From the NCBI RefSeq assembly GCF_025353065.1, contig NZ_JANXRJ010000153.1, positions 1-38,155 on the forward strand: DNA of 38,155 bases. The letters are read 5' to 3'. The first letter of the stretch is position 1. The number at the start of each line of letters is the position of its first letter. The position numbers and the translations under genes are program-made. Shown one piece after another: positions 8,100 to 16,107 of the stretch. The notes beneath the pieces were generated by a model. It saw nothing but the letters and a program-made list of their open reading frames with translations. It made no database searches and was not told the origin of the DNA. This DNA comes from Lapillicoccus sp. GTDB taxonomy: Bacteria; Actinomycetota; Actinomycetes; Actinomycetales; Dermatophilaceae.

Positions 8100-8531
8100 T
8101 CAGGGGAGTGAGGCCGGCGCGAGGAGGACGCCGGCGGCGGCTGCGCCCTCTCGTTGTCGGCGATCCCACGAGGCGAAGAGCGCCGACGGGGCTCCCATCG
8201 AGAGATAACCGGCGACGTGCACGGCGTCGGCTCCCCGCAGGCCGTACTCGACGGCCAGCGCTCCGGCCCGCTCCGAGACGTCATCGGTGAGATCGATGGT
8301 GCGGACAGCCGCCCACAGCCCCGTCCACCGAGAGAGCGCGAGAGAGACCTCGGCAGCCGTGAGGCGACGGTCTCGCTGTGCCGCGCCGAGGGCAGCGCAG
8401 ACCTCGGGATAGGCGAGTTGGCTCGCCACCGGTCCGTCGGCAGCCAACCAGAGATCGATGGCGAGGTCGCTGTCCGCCTCTCTCAGCAGGAGCTTGGTCA
8501 ACGCCGAGGAGTCGAAGACGACCGTGGTCAT
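8100..8531 (-). CDS. PIN-domain toxin, VapC family
   Basis: 143 residues. The acidic residues of a PIN-domain RNase are present: Asp7 in VVFDSSALTKLL, Glu in YPEVCAAL, Asp in RGADAVHVA and a final Asp in FASWDRR. VapC toxins cleave RNA (often tRNA) when released from their antitoxin. Its partner is the Phd/YefM-like gene 65 bases upstream. That gap is wider than in most such pairs, which usually overlap. Confidence 0.9.
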   Translation of the reverse strand: MTTVVFDSSALTKLLLREADSDLAIDLWLAADGPVASQLAYPEVCAALGAAQRDRRLTAAEVSLALSRWTGLWAAVRTIDLTDDVSERAGALAVEYGLRGADAVHVAGYLSMGAPSALFASWDRRQREGAAAAGVLLAPASLP

Positions 8532-8596
8532 CGCTGCGGACTCACGGTGCAGAAGTCAGGGCGCACAGCTCACGACGGAGCATCTCCCCCTTCAGT

Positions 8597-8866
8597 TCAG
8601 GGCTCACGGCGCTGCTCGGCCACGAGGTCGGACACCGACCCCCGAGGGGTCGGTCGGTCCACGTCGCGAGGGTCAGGCCGAGTTGCGGACCGCGGCGGAT
8701 TGATGACGCCGCGCCGAGTCAGGTCCTCGAGAAGGGTTGCCGACGCAACTCCTACCATCCGCACGACGGGTACGCCGCGGTCCGTGACGACGACCTCTTC
8801 GCCGTCCCGGGCCCGCTGTATCCAGGCCGCGAGATCACCCCGCAACGCTGTCACCGAGACCTCCAT
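8597..8866 (-). CDS. Phd/YefM-family antitoxin
   Basis: 89 residues from ATG 8866. The start MEVSVTALRGDLAAWIQ followed by DGEEVVVTDRGVPVVRMV is the classic Phd/YefM DNA-binding fold (strand-helix-strand, RGxPVVRM). The C-terminal ~40 residues are Arg/Pro/Asp-rich and should wrap the PIN toxin encoded downstream. Such antitoxins repress their own operon. Two TGTACGT direct repeats just upstream (8875-8881 and 8898-8904) are candidate sites. Confidence 0.87.
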   Translation of the reverse strand: MEVSVTALRGDLAAWIQRARDGEEVVVTDRGVPVVRMVGVASATLLEDLTRRGVINPPRSATRPDPRDVDRPTPRGSVSDLVAEQRREP

Positions 8867-8874
8867 CGGATCAG

Positions 8875-8904
8875 TGTACGTAGACAACGTCACTTTCTGT
8901 ACGT
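8875..8904 (-). promoter_or_regulatory. Candidate antitoxin operator (TGTACGT direct repeats)
   Basis: TGTACGT occurs at 8875-8881 and again at 8898-8904, 23 bases apart (about two helical turns), immediately upstream of the antitoxin start. Autoregulation by Phd-type antitoxins is well known; binding here is inference. Confidence 0.4.
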
Positions 8905-9267
8905 TCACGGCACAAGACGAAGGGATTGATTCCTCGACGACCTTTGCAGGGCGGGCGTGAAGCCGGAGCGCCGATCGCTGGTGCCGGTCCAGCCGTGTTC
9001 GGTCAGCACCTAGACGTCGCCGTCGAAGGCGTCGGTGAGATGGTTGGAGTAGCGCCAGGCGAGGGACCAGAAGAGCTCGGTCCGGCCGGGCAAGACGCGA
9101 CCGGCACGGCACACGACGGTGATGAACACGTGCTCCACCGTCCTCGATCTGCCGTGCTCCCACGGCACGCGCGGTCCGGTGGTCTGCCCGTGACGTCGGA
9201 TCAGGTCTCTTCGGGATCGGCCACGTCCCAGCGATGCTTCGGTCTGCTCATCCCGTAAGCGTTGCAC
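8905..9267 (-). pseudogene. Remnant of an unidentified gene with an in-frame TAG
   Basis: The minus-strand frame reads through EHVFITVVCRAGRVLPG and FWSLAWRYSNHLTDAFDGDV, then hits TAG at 9010-9012. It continues in the same frame as VLTEHGWTGTSDRRSGFTP to a TGA at 8905-8907. The sequence on both sides of the stop looks like one continuous protein, with TAG probably replacing a Tyr or Leu codon. Its true start is unclear. No family recognised. It lies in a short decayed stretch between a toxin-antitoxin pair and a frameshifted gene. Confidence 0.4.
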
Positions 9268-9290
9268 GCTGGGTTTGTCGAATCTCGTTC

Positions 9291-9316
9291 ATCCACAGTT
9301 AATTTCGCCTGTGGAT
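9291..9316. promoter_or_regulatory. Inverted repeat ATCCACAG-N10-CTGTGGAT
   Basis: Perfect 8-bp arms at 9291-9298 and 9309-9316 flank an AT-rich 10-bp spacer, which stands out in this GC-rich DNA. The arms resemble DnaA boxes (TTATCCACA) in opposite orientation, but the match is partial. The site lies about 60 bases upstream of the gene at 9375, so an operator or promoter element is more likely than an origin. Confidence 0.45.
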
Positions 9317-9374
9317 TGTTTTCGGGGCCGACAGGCGCGGTGTGTCACGTCGGCCCCCGACACAGAAGGACGCC

Positions 9375-9894
9375 ATGGGGCTACAGCACCACCTACATCG
9401 GACACCTCGACATCACCCCGCCGCTCAACGCCGCGGAGGTGGAGTGGCTCACCGCCTTAGCGGAGTGGCAGGGCGGGCCGCAGGGCGATGTCTTCACGGT
9501 GCCGATGAACCCGCGGGCCGTGTGGTCGCTGGCGATGGCGAAGGCGGGCGGCTCGATCGCGTCGTCGGCCCCGGAGGGCATGCCCCGCGGAACCACGGAC
9601 TGGCGACCCTGCCTCGACGGGTGCCGGCTCGAATGGGACAGGATCGAGAAGTCGAACGACGCGATCCCGTCGATCCGCTTCCTCGTCGACCACTTCCTCG
9701 GACCGCAGGCGCTGGCCCGCGATGCCGGCGGTGACGACTTTGCCGCCTTCAGCTTCGATCACGCGCTCGACGGCGTCATCGCCGCCTACCGGGACGACAC
9801 CGAAGAGCTCTTCCTCATCCGTGCCGAGGACAGTCGGTTGTCACAGGAGACGGTGGTCGCCGGTAGCGACCCGTGTGCCGGGCTGGGCTGGTAG
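9375..9894 (+). pseudogene. Conserved hypothetical protein, frameshift at the start codon
   Basis: The coding frame reads GYSTTYIGHLDITPPLNAAE and continues to TAG at 9892-9894 (about 172 residues). The only well-placed start is ATG 9375, with AGAAGGA five bases before it, but the sequence is ATGGGGCTACAGC. One G fewer would give Met-Gly-Tyr-Ser in the correct frame. As written, the ATG reads a different frame. Either one G has been gained in the G4 run (mutation or sequencing error), or translation starts at an upstream in-frame GTG such as 9339, which has no good ribosome binding site. Function unknown. Confidence 0.6.
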
Positions 9895-9935
9895 GGAAGA
9901 GGAGTGGATGACGTCAGGGGTCATCCGTGGCAGCG

Positions 9936-10574
9936 TCACTCGGGCCAGGGGGAGCCGAGGATGATCTCGACGAAGTCGGAGCGGGTGAATCCGGGGACGA
10001 AGTGGGCGAGCACGTCGTCGTTCATCGTCCCGAAGGTCGTCTCGGGTCGCCCCTTCATGCCGTCGGTGAAGGCCTCGAGGATCTGGTTCTTGAAGTCGGG
10101 GCGCTCATGGGCGGCGATGACGGCGGCGCGGTCCTGAGCGCTGATCTCATCGAGGCCGAAGCCCAGCACGTCCGTCTCGACTCCGGCGGTGACCAGGGAC
10201 GTCTCGGGATCCAGGTGGTCGACGATGCCCGGGGTGGTGTGCAGGGCGATACCGAGCCACACCGCCCGGGCCTCGTCGGTGGTTCGGCCGTGGTCGAGCA
10301 GGAAGTCGAAGGCCAGGTCCGCGCCGTCGATCTCGAATCGCTGGTCGGTTCGCCTGTAGCGCTCGGTCAGGCCGAGGTCGTGGAACATGGCGCCGACGTA
10401 GAGCAGTTCGGGGTCGACGCGCAGCCCGCGGTGACGCCCCTTGAGGCTGCCGAACAGGAACACGCGTCGCGAATGGTGGAACAGCAGCGGCGGGGCCGCG
10501 TCGCGGACCAGGTGGGTGGCGTCGCGGACGAGTTGCGTGTCGGGGACGGCGATCCCCGCGATGGTTTCCGTCAT
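9936..10574 (-). CDS. HD-domain phosphohydrolase (cyanamide hydratase-like group)
   Basis: 212 residues from ATG 10574 with AGGAGAG upstream. The metal-binding HD fold is visible: His pair in LLFHHSRRVFLFG (~32-41), then YVGAMFHDLGLT with the signature His-Asp, and later ALHTTPGI. This arrangement fits the subgroup of HD hydrolases related to cyanamide hydratases and small metal-dependent phosphohydrolases; the natural substrate cannot be inferred. It lies just downstream of dps on the same strand, separated by a duplicated segment. Confidence 0.85.
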   Translation of the reverse strand: MTETIAGIAVPDTQLVRDATHLVRDAAPPLLFHHSRRVFLFGSLKGRHRGLRVDPELLYVGAMFHDLGLTERYRRTDQRFEIDGADLAFDFLLDHGRTTDEARAVWLGIALHTTPGIVDHLDPETSLVTAGVETDVLGFGLDEISAQDRAAVIAAHERPDFKNQILEAFTDGMKGRPETTFGTMNDDVLAHFVPGFTRSDFVEIILGSPWPE

Positions 10575-10623
10575 GGTCTCTCCTGATAAGGGGTATCGGC
10601 TCGGGGTGGTTCGCGCGCACCTG

Positions 10624-10674
10624 GCCGCGCGCGGCGTCTGAGGTCAGCCGCCGCGCGCGGCGTCTGAGGTCAGC
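10624..10674. repeat. 25-bp tandem duplication spanning the dps stop codon
   Basis: A 25-bp segment (GCCGCGCGCGGC followed by GTCTGAGGTCAGC) occurs at 10624-10648 and again at 10650-10674, identical, period 26. The second copy contains the dps stop codon (10670-10672). It looks like a recent slippage duplication of the dps 3' end. The CCGCGCGCGG core is itself palindromic. Confidence 0.85.
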
Positions 10675-11188
10675 GGCTGGACTCGGCAGAGATCTGCCAG
10701 GCGCGCTTCTCGAGGTTCTCGATGATCACGTGCAGCAGATCGGCACTCGTGGGGTCTGCCGCGTCGACGTCGTCGTGAACCTCGCGCACCGTGTGGACGG
10801 TCTGCTCGAGCAACCGCGTCACCCGGCTCACGACGTCCTGCACGGGGACTTCGCCCAAGGGGAACTCTGCGAGGGTGCTGGTGTCGGCCGTGGTCGCGAT
10901 GCGCCCGTCGGGGACAGCCCGCACCGCACGGAGGCGTTCGGCTACGGCGTCGGAGTGGTCCCTGGCGTCATCCACGATCTCGTCCAGGGCCAGGTGCAGG
11001 TTGCGGAACCCGGGCCCGGACACCGTCCAGTGGGCCTGCTTGAGCGTGATGTGCAGCGCCACCAGGTCGACCAGCACTCTCTGCAGGTTGTCGGCGAGGG
11101 CGGCGGTGGCGATGAATCCGCCGGTTGGTGCGGGGCTGGTCGGAACCGCGCTGGAGGGTGAACGGTCGGTGTGGATGGCGCTGGTCAT
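10670..11188 (-). CDS. dps: Dps-family DNA-binding ferritin
   Basis: 172 residues from ATG 11188 with a CCAGGAGAG ribosome binding site. The inter-subunit ferroxidase motif is present: His53 in AHWTV, His65 and Asp69 in LHLALDE, then Asp80 and Glu84 in DAVAER; the residue usually Glu four after Asp69 is Asp73. Dps proteins form 12-mers that oxidise and store Fe(II) and protect DNA in stationary phase or oxidative stress. The first ~22 residues are Ser/Pro/Thr-rich and probably a flexible tail. No DtxR box was seen upstream. Confidence 0.93.
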   Translation of the reverse strand: MTSAIHTDRSPSSAVPTSPAPTGGFIATAALADNLQRVLVDLVALHITLKQAHWTVSGPGFRNLHLALDEIVDDARDHSDAVAERLRAVRAVPDGRIATTADTSTLAEFPLGEVPVQDVVSRVTRLLEQTVHTVREVHDDVDAADPTSADLLHVIIENLEKRAWQISAESSR

Positions 11189-11322
11189 GGCTGGGCTCTC
11201 CTGGTCTTCGTCGTCGTGCCCGGAGTCGTCCCCGGGCCTGAACCCAGCCTGCTGCCCGTCGGCCGTCGGGGCCCCCCTTCCCCGGCCAGGCTTCGCACTG
11301 ATTCGGCCAGGCCGGAACGGGC

Positions 11323-11328
11323 TAGCAT
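11323..11328 (+). promoter_or_regulatory. -10 box for the leaderless GlxA-type gene
   Basis: TAGCAT (TAnnnT type) ends seven bases before ATG 11336 and there is no ribosome binding site, the usual arrangement of leaderless actinobacterial genes. Confidence 0.45.
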
Positions 11329-11335
11329 CCACAAG

Positions 11336-12381
11336 ATGCCGGTGACCAAGGGAAGTGGACCGCGTGTCGCGCACCGGGTGGGCATCGTGGTGTTCGAGCA
11401 GGTCAAGATGCTCGACGTCGCCGGTCCCAGCGAGGTCTTCGCCGAGGCGAACCGACAGGGGGCGAGCTACCAGCTCACCATCTGCTCGGTCGGGGGGGCC
11501 CGATCACGTCGTCCACCGGTATGCGCTTGCTCGCCGACAGCGACGCAGCGCTTCCGGGGCTCGGCTTCGACACCCTGCTGGTGATGGGTGGCGACGAGCT
11601 GCCCCTGCGCGCCATCGACGCCGGGCTCGTCGCCGCCGCAACGGCGCTCGCCGCGAACTCTCGACGGGTCTGCTCGATCTGCACGGGTGCTTTCATCTTG
11701 GCCAGGGCCGGCCTGCTGGACGGCCACCGGGCAACCACACACTGGCAGCACGCCGGGCTGCTGGCGCGCGCCTACCCAGGGGTATCGGTGGAACCGGACG
11801 CCATCTTCGTCAAGGACGGTCGCCTGTTCACCTCCGCCGGGGTGACGGCCGGGATCGACCTGGCACTGGCCCTGCTCGAGGACGACCACGGCGAGGAGAT
11901 GGCCCGGACCGTCGCACAGTCGTTGCTGGTCTTTCTCCAGCGCCCCGGTGGCCAATCCCAGTTCTCGCCGACGTTGCAGGCCGCGCGGCCCAGGACGGCC
12001 ATGCTGCGCGGCGTGCACGACGCCATCGCCGCCGACCCGGCCGGAGACCACTCGATGCCGGCCATGTCCGCGCGCTTCGCTGTCAGCCCGCGTCACCTCA
12101 CCCGACTTTTCACCAACGAACTGGGCACGACCCCGGCCCAGTTCGTCGCCACTGTCCGCTTCGACGCCGCAAAGACAGCGCTGGACGCTGGCCACTCCGT
12201 GAGCACGACGGCCGGACTGGCCGGTTACGGCAACCCGGAGTCGATGCGTCGCGCCTTCGTCACCCGTCTCGGGATCCCCCCGCGCGCCTACCAGCAACGC
12301 TTCCGCTCAGCGCAACGACCGAACGCCACCCCGGCGTCGCCGTCTCACGAACGTGCGAGGCAAGCCGCCGCGGCCGACTGA
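11336..12381 (+). pseudogene. GlxA-type AraC regulator, frameshifted at a G7 tract
   Basis: Two frames together make one protein. The first (from ATG 11336) gives the start of a DJ-1/PfpI-like domain, HRVGIVVFEQVKMLDVAGPS. The second (11494 onwards, ending TGA 12381) gives the rest: the nucleophile-elbow-like VCSICTGAFILARAGLLDG, then a C-terminal AraC HTH pair (MSARFAVSPRHLTRLFTNEL, GYGNPESMRRAFVTRLGI). They join at GTC-G7-CCC (11492-11498). Five or eight Gs would restore a single frame. This is either a slippage mutation, a phase-variable tract or a sequencing error. If the gene is broken, the second part from ATG 11521 still encodes an intact AraC HTH. Confidence 0.8.
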
Positions 12382-12533
12382 CGTCACCGGCGGCGCCGCT
12401 CATGCTGTCCTGCACCCAGCACCAAGGGGAGCATCCGACGTGTCGAATGCACTGGGCGCGTCAGCGAAGCTACGGGACCTCTCCCGGACAGGTCCATCAG
12501 ACGGGGTCAACGCTCGGGTCAGTCGGGCCGAGG
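12382..12533. other. Convergent intergenic region, nothing recognised
   Basis: About 150 bases separate the GlxA-type gene from the convergent MimR-type regulator. I see no ORF with plausible composition, no strong terminator hairpin and no repeat. Confidence 0.4.
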
Positions 12534-14039
12534 TCAGCGCAGGTGGGTCAGGCCGTACTGGGCGACCTTGCGGTAGAGGGTCGCCCGGCTCATGCCGAGC
12601 GCCTTGGCGGCCTCGACGACGGTGACGTCGGGGCGGGTGAGGCAGCGGATGATCTCCTCGCGTTCGAAGGTCTCGATGCGGGTGAGGTGGCCGGCGCTCG
12701 GGCGGACGAGGTCGGGCGGGAGGTGCCTGGTGTCGATGGTGTCGGTGCGCAGGGCGGCGTCGTGGACGACCTGGAAGAGCTCGTCGACGTTGCCGGGCCA
12801 GCCGTGGCCGGTGAGGGCGTGTTCGGCCGCGGCGCTGAAGGCGACCTCGCGGGCGCGGGTGTTGTGGGCGGCATACCGGGCGAGGGGCATGACGTCGGCG
12901 GTGCGCTCGCGCAGGGGGGCGACCTCGATGACGGTGTCCACGAGCGCCCGCAGCGGTTCGGGGACGTCATCGAGGTGCTCGGCGGTGATGGCCCAGGGCA
13001 GATCCGGTATGCCGCCGTCGGGGCTGCGCGGCATACCCGTGCGGACGGCGACGACCCGGTCGTAGAGCGCCTGCGCGCCCCAGGCGGGAAGTGCGTCGAC
13101 GTCGGAGACGATGACCGCGGTGTGGTCCTTGCCGAGCTCGGGTGTCCAGAGGGCCAGCCAGCCGTCGACGTCCTGCGGGTCGGGGGAGGCGGCGCTGAGG
13201 ATACGGTCGCGGGGGCGGCTTCGGCGAAGAGCCTGTGCCAGCAACGTCGCTCGGCCAGAGCCGACCTCACCGACGGCGGCGACGACGTTGCCCTGCTCCA
13301 TCGCCCTGGCCGCCTCGGCCAGCGCGCCCGTCCACACCGACGACATCTCGCGCAGGGTGCCGGCACCGGGTTCGAGCTTCGCGTTCTGGACCCGGAAGAT
13401 GCCACCCTTGGGCTGCGGTCTCGCCGTCCGACCCTCGCCGCGGGCGAGCATCAGCGCGGAGGTGTTGCCGGCCGCGGACTGCGCCAGCGCCAGCAGCAGG
13501 TCGGTGGAGGACTTCGCCCACGTGGTGATGTTGACGGCGCCCTCGAGCCGACCGCTCACGGGGTCGAGGACGGGGACGGCGGCGCACGTGTAGGTGCGGA
13601 GGCTGGCGCTGTAGTGCTCCTCGGCCCGCACGATCGTCGGGATCCGGTCGGCCAGCGCGAGCCCGAGGCCGTTGGTGCCGGCATCGCGCTCGGAGTAGGC
13701 GAAGCCGGGTGCGAGGCGGACCTTGTCGAGTGCCCGCAGCAGTGAGGTGTCGCCGCTGAAGCGGTTGAGGACCAGGCCCTCGGCGTCGGTGAGCATCAGG
13801 CTGATCGGCTCGTTGGCGAGGGTCTGGTGGAGGCTGGTCAGGACCTCGAGGCCGCACTCGAAGAAGAGGGAGTCCCCGGCGTAGGTGCCCGCCCAGACCG
13901 GGTCGATCTCGTCGAGGGAGACGCCGTAGTCCTCGCTGCGGCGCCACGACGCGAGGAGGCGGCTGGAGACGCGGGGTGACGTGCCGGCATACGGCGCGGT
14001 CGCGCGAAGGGGGAGTCGTCCGTCTGCCGTCGGCGTCAT
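12534..14039 (-). CDS. MimR/AcoR-type transcriptional activator
   Basis: 501 residues, ATG 14039 with GGAAAGGAG upstream. Residues ~60-200 are the GAF sensor with the family hallmark SERDAGTNGLGLAL (116-129). Residues ~235-430 keep the AAA+ outline, but the P-loop reads GEVGSGRA (257-264, Lys replaced by Arg), Walker B lacks its Glu (VIVSDVDALP) and no GAFTGA loop exists. The C-terminus is a Fis-type HTH (VVEAAKALGMSRATLYRKV). Actinobacterial members such as MimR activate propane/binuclear-iron monooxygenase operons. The divergent genes here are the accessory genes of such an operon, so it probably activates them through the palindrome at 14101-14117. Confidence 0.88.
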   Translation of the reverse strand: MTPTADGRLPLRATAPYAGTSPRVSSRLLASWRRSEDYGVSLDEIDPVWAGTYAGDSLFFECGLEVLTSLHQTLANEPISLMLTDAEGLVLNRFSGDTSLLRALDKVRLAPGFAYSERDAGTNGLGLALADRIPTIVRAEEHYSASLRTYTCAAVPVLDPVSGRLEGAVNITTWAKSSTDLLLALAQSAAGNTSALMLARGEGRTARPQPKGGIFRVQNAKLEPGAGTLREMSSVWTGALAEAARAMEQGNVVAAVGEVGSGRATLLAQALRRSRPRDRILSAASPDPQDVDGWLALWTPELGKDHTAVIVSDVDALPAWGAQALYDRVVAVRTGMPRSPDGGIPDLPWAITAEHLDDVPEPLRALVDTVIEVAPLRERTADVMPLARYAAHNTRAREVAFSAAAEHALTGHGWPGNVDELFQVVHDAALRTDTIDTRHLPPDLVRPSAGHLTRIETFEREEIIRCLTRPDVTVVEAAKALGMSRATLYRKVAQYGLTHLR

Positions 14040-14100
14040 TGCCGTCTCCTTTCCGGTGACCTGACGCTACCCCCGCCAGCTGGGACGAAGCCGGGCACGG

Positions 14101-14117
14101 TGTCTCAAATTGAGACA
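14101..14117. promoter_or_regulatory. AcoR/MimR-type operator palindrome
   Basis: TGTCTCAAATTGAGACA has perfect 8-bp arms around one central base. It lies between the divergent regulator and the amidohydrolase operon, about 100 bases before the GTG at 14200. AcoR-type activators bind TGT(N)AC-like palindromes of this shape, so it is the likely activator site. Binding itself is inference. Confidence 0.72.
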
Positions 14118-14199
14118 GCGAACCTCTGTCGGCGGTCGCCCCGCCTGCCTAGGTTCGGCACTGGACCTACGGCAGGTCACGACCGACAAGGAGACAACG

Positions 14200-15252
14200 G
14201 TGTACTCGAAAGACGGCAACGACTACTTCGTCGTGGACTCCCACATCGCACTGTGGGACGCCCGCGAAGAGAACCAGCGCAACATCCACGGCAAGCAGTT
14301 CATCGACTGCTTCTACGACTACCACCGCAACCTCAGCCCCGAGACCGAGGTCTGGACCTACGAGGACTACCTCTACCAGGGCGGCGCACGGCTGATGAAG
14401 GACCTCTTCCAGGACGGCTACGTCGACCACGCGATCTTCCAGCCCGCCTACCTCAACGAGTTCTACAACACCGGTTTCGGGCAGTCCGAGGAAGCCTTCG
14501 CCCTCGCCGAGGCCCACCCGGACAAGCTCACCTACAACCACAACTTCGACCCGCGCAACGGCGAGCAGGGCCTCGACCAGCTGCGTGCGGACGCCGAGAA
14601 GTACCACCTCAAGGGCGTCAAGCTCTACACCGCCGAGTGGCACGGGGAGTCGCGCGGCTACAAGCTGACCGACCCGTGGGCCTACCGCTACCTCGAGGCC
14701 TGCCGCGAGCTCGGGATCAAGAACATCCACGTCCACAAGGGCCCCACCATCCGCCCGCTGGACCGCGACGCCTTCGACGTCGCCGACATCGACAACGTCG
14801 CCACCGACTTCACCGACCTCAACTTCGTCGTCGAGCACGTCGGCCTGCCGCGGCTCGAGGACTTCTGCTGGATCGCCACACAGGAGCCGAACGTCTACGG
14901 CGGCCTCGCGGTCGCGATGCCGTTCATCCACAGCCGTCCTCGCTATTTCGCGCAGATCATGGGCGAGCTCCTCTACTGGATCGGCGAGGACCGGATCCTG
15001 TTCTCCAGCGACTACGCGATCTGGACGCCGAAGTGGCTGGTCGAGAAGTTCGTCGACTTCCAGATCCCCGCCGACATGACGGAGTACACGCAGCTCACCA
15101 CCGACATCAAGCGCAAGGTGCTGGGGCTCAACGCCGCGAAGCTCTACGACATCGAGGTCCCCGCAGCGCTGCGGCTCCCCGTCGCCGACGAGACGGCCAC
15201 CGGACCGCGCGGCGCCGACGAGACGGTCGCGGCCGAGCTGCAGAACGCCTGA
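14200..15252 (+). CDS. Amidohydrolase-2 family protein of prm/mim-type clusters
   Basis: 350 residues from GTG 14200 with AAGGAGA upstream. TIM-barrel amidohydrolase pattern: DSHIALWDA at 13-21, HVHKGPTI, a His in VVEHVGLPRLEDF and a late Asp in LFSSDYAIWTP. The first metal motif, normally HxH, is His15-Ile-Ala17, so one usual ligand is missing. Genes of this type accompany propane/MimABCD monooxygenase clusters in mycobacteria and rhodococci, with unknown biochemical role. It is first gene of an operon with a DUF59 protein and an alcohol dehydrogenase. Confidence 0.85.
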   Translation: MYSKDGNDYFVVDSHIALWDAREENQRNIHGKQFIDCFYDYHRNLSPETEVWTYEDYLYQGGARLMKDLFQDGYVDHAIFQPAYLNEFYNTGFGQSEEAFALAEAHPDKLTYNHNFDPRNGEQGLDQLRADAEKYHLKGVKLYTAEWHGESRGYKLTDPWAYRYLEACRELGIKNIHVHKGPTIRPLDRDAFDVADIDNVATDFTDLNFVVEHVGLPRLEDFCWIATQEPNVYGGLAVAMPFIHSRPRYFAQIMGELLYWIGEDRILFSSDYAIWTPKWLVEKFVDFQIPADMTEYTQLTTDIKRKVLGLNAAKLYDIEVPAALRLPVADETATGPRGADETVAAELQNA

Positions 15253-15255
15253 GCC

Positions 15256-16107
15256 ATGTCGGTCATCACGCGATCCGCACGTATGCCGGTGGGCCGGGTG
15301 GGGGAGGACGAGGTCCAGCGGGCGCTGGGCACCGTCCTCGACCCCGAGCTCGACGAGCCGATCACCGACCTGGGCTTCGTCCGGTCGGTGGCCCTCAGGA
15401 GGCTCGAGCACCCAGCAGGGACAGACTTCCCCGGGACAGAGGTCGTCGTGCACCTGCGACTGCCGACCTCGTTCTGCTCGCCCAACTTCGCCTACCTGAT
15501 GGCCTCCGACGCGAAGGACGCGATCTCGGTCCTCGACGGGGTGGGGCGGGTGGTCGTCCAGCTCGACGACCACCACGACTCCGACCTCATCAACGCGGGG
15601 CTCGCGGCCGACGCCGGCTATCGCGGCACCTTCAAGCACGAGGCCGAGCAGGATCTCGACGAGCTGCGAGCGACGTTCCAGCGCAAGGCCCACACAGCCG
15701 CGATGGAGCGCTGCCTCACCGCCCTGCTGCGTGCCGAGCCCGATCGCTCGGAGCTCAGCGTCGGGTCGGTGCGGCTGCACGAGCTTTCGGCAGGGCGGCA
15801 TACGGACGCGTTGGTGCGACGGCGGGCCGCCCTCGGGCTGCCCTCCGACGCAGACTCGCTCGTGCTCGTCGACCACGAGGGGACGGGCTATCCGCCCGAC
15901 GACGTGCCGATGGCCCTGCGCCGGGCTCGCTCGACCCGCATCTCGATCGATGGCAACGCGCACTTCTGTCGCGGGCTGCTGGCCACCCGCTACCCCGGCT
16001 CGGACTCCGACCAGGTCGCCCGACCCGATGGCGCCGAACCTCTGAATGCCGAGCCATCGAACCACCACACGCTGCTTCCGTTGACCGTCAAGGAGATTGG
16101 CTCATGA
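15256..16107 (+). CDS. DUF59/MIP18-domain protein of prm/mim-type clusters
   Basis: 283 residues, ATG 15256 three bases after the upstream stop. Residues ~15-105 are a DUF59 (MIP18, SufT-like) domain: VQRALGTVLDPELDEPITDLGF, then LPTSFCSPNFAYLMASDAKD with Cys. DUF59 proteins help assemble Fe-S or metal centres. The remaining ~180 residues (HKAHTAAMERCL-like helical part and an acidic end) are not a domain I recognise. In prm/mim loci this gene presumably supports maturation of the diiron hydroxylase, which is absent here. It overlaps the dehydrogenase start (ATGA). Confidence 0.82.
   Translation: MSVITRSARMPVGRVGEDEVQRALGTVLDPELDEPITDLGFVRSVALRRLEHPAGTDFPGTEVVVHLRLPTSFCSPNFAYLMASDAKDAISVLDGVGRVVVQLDDHHDSDLINAGLAADAGYRGTFKHEAEQDLDELRATFQRKAHTAAMERCLTALLRAEPDRSELSVGSVRLHELSAGRHTDALVRRRAALGLPSDADSLVLVDHEGTGYPPDDVPMALRRARSTRISIDGNAHFCRGLLATRYPGSDSDQVARPDGAEPLNAEPSNHHTLLPLTVKEIGS

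Noticed and set aside
9291..9316. Replication origin
   Set aside because: Only two imperfect DnaA-like boxes, with no dnaA or dnaN gene and no AT-rich unwinding region.
11355..13745. 796-residue plus-strand frame over the GlxA-type and MimR-type genes
   Set aside because: Arg/Gly-rich composition without domains; both overlapped genes have clear domains in other frames.
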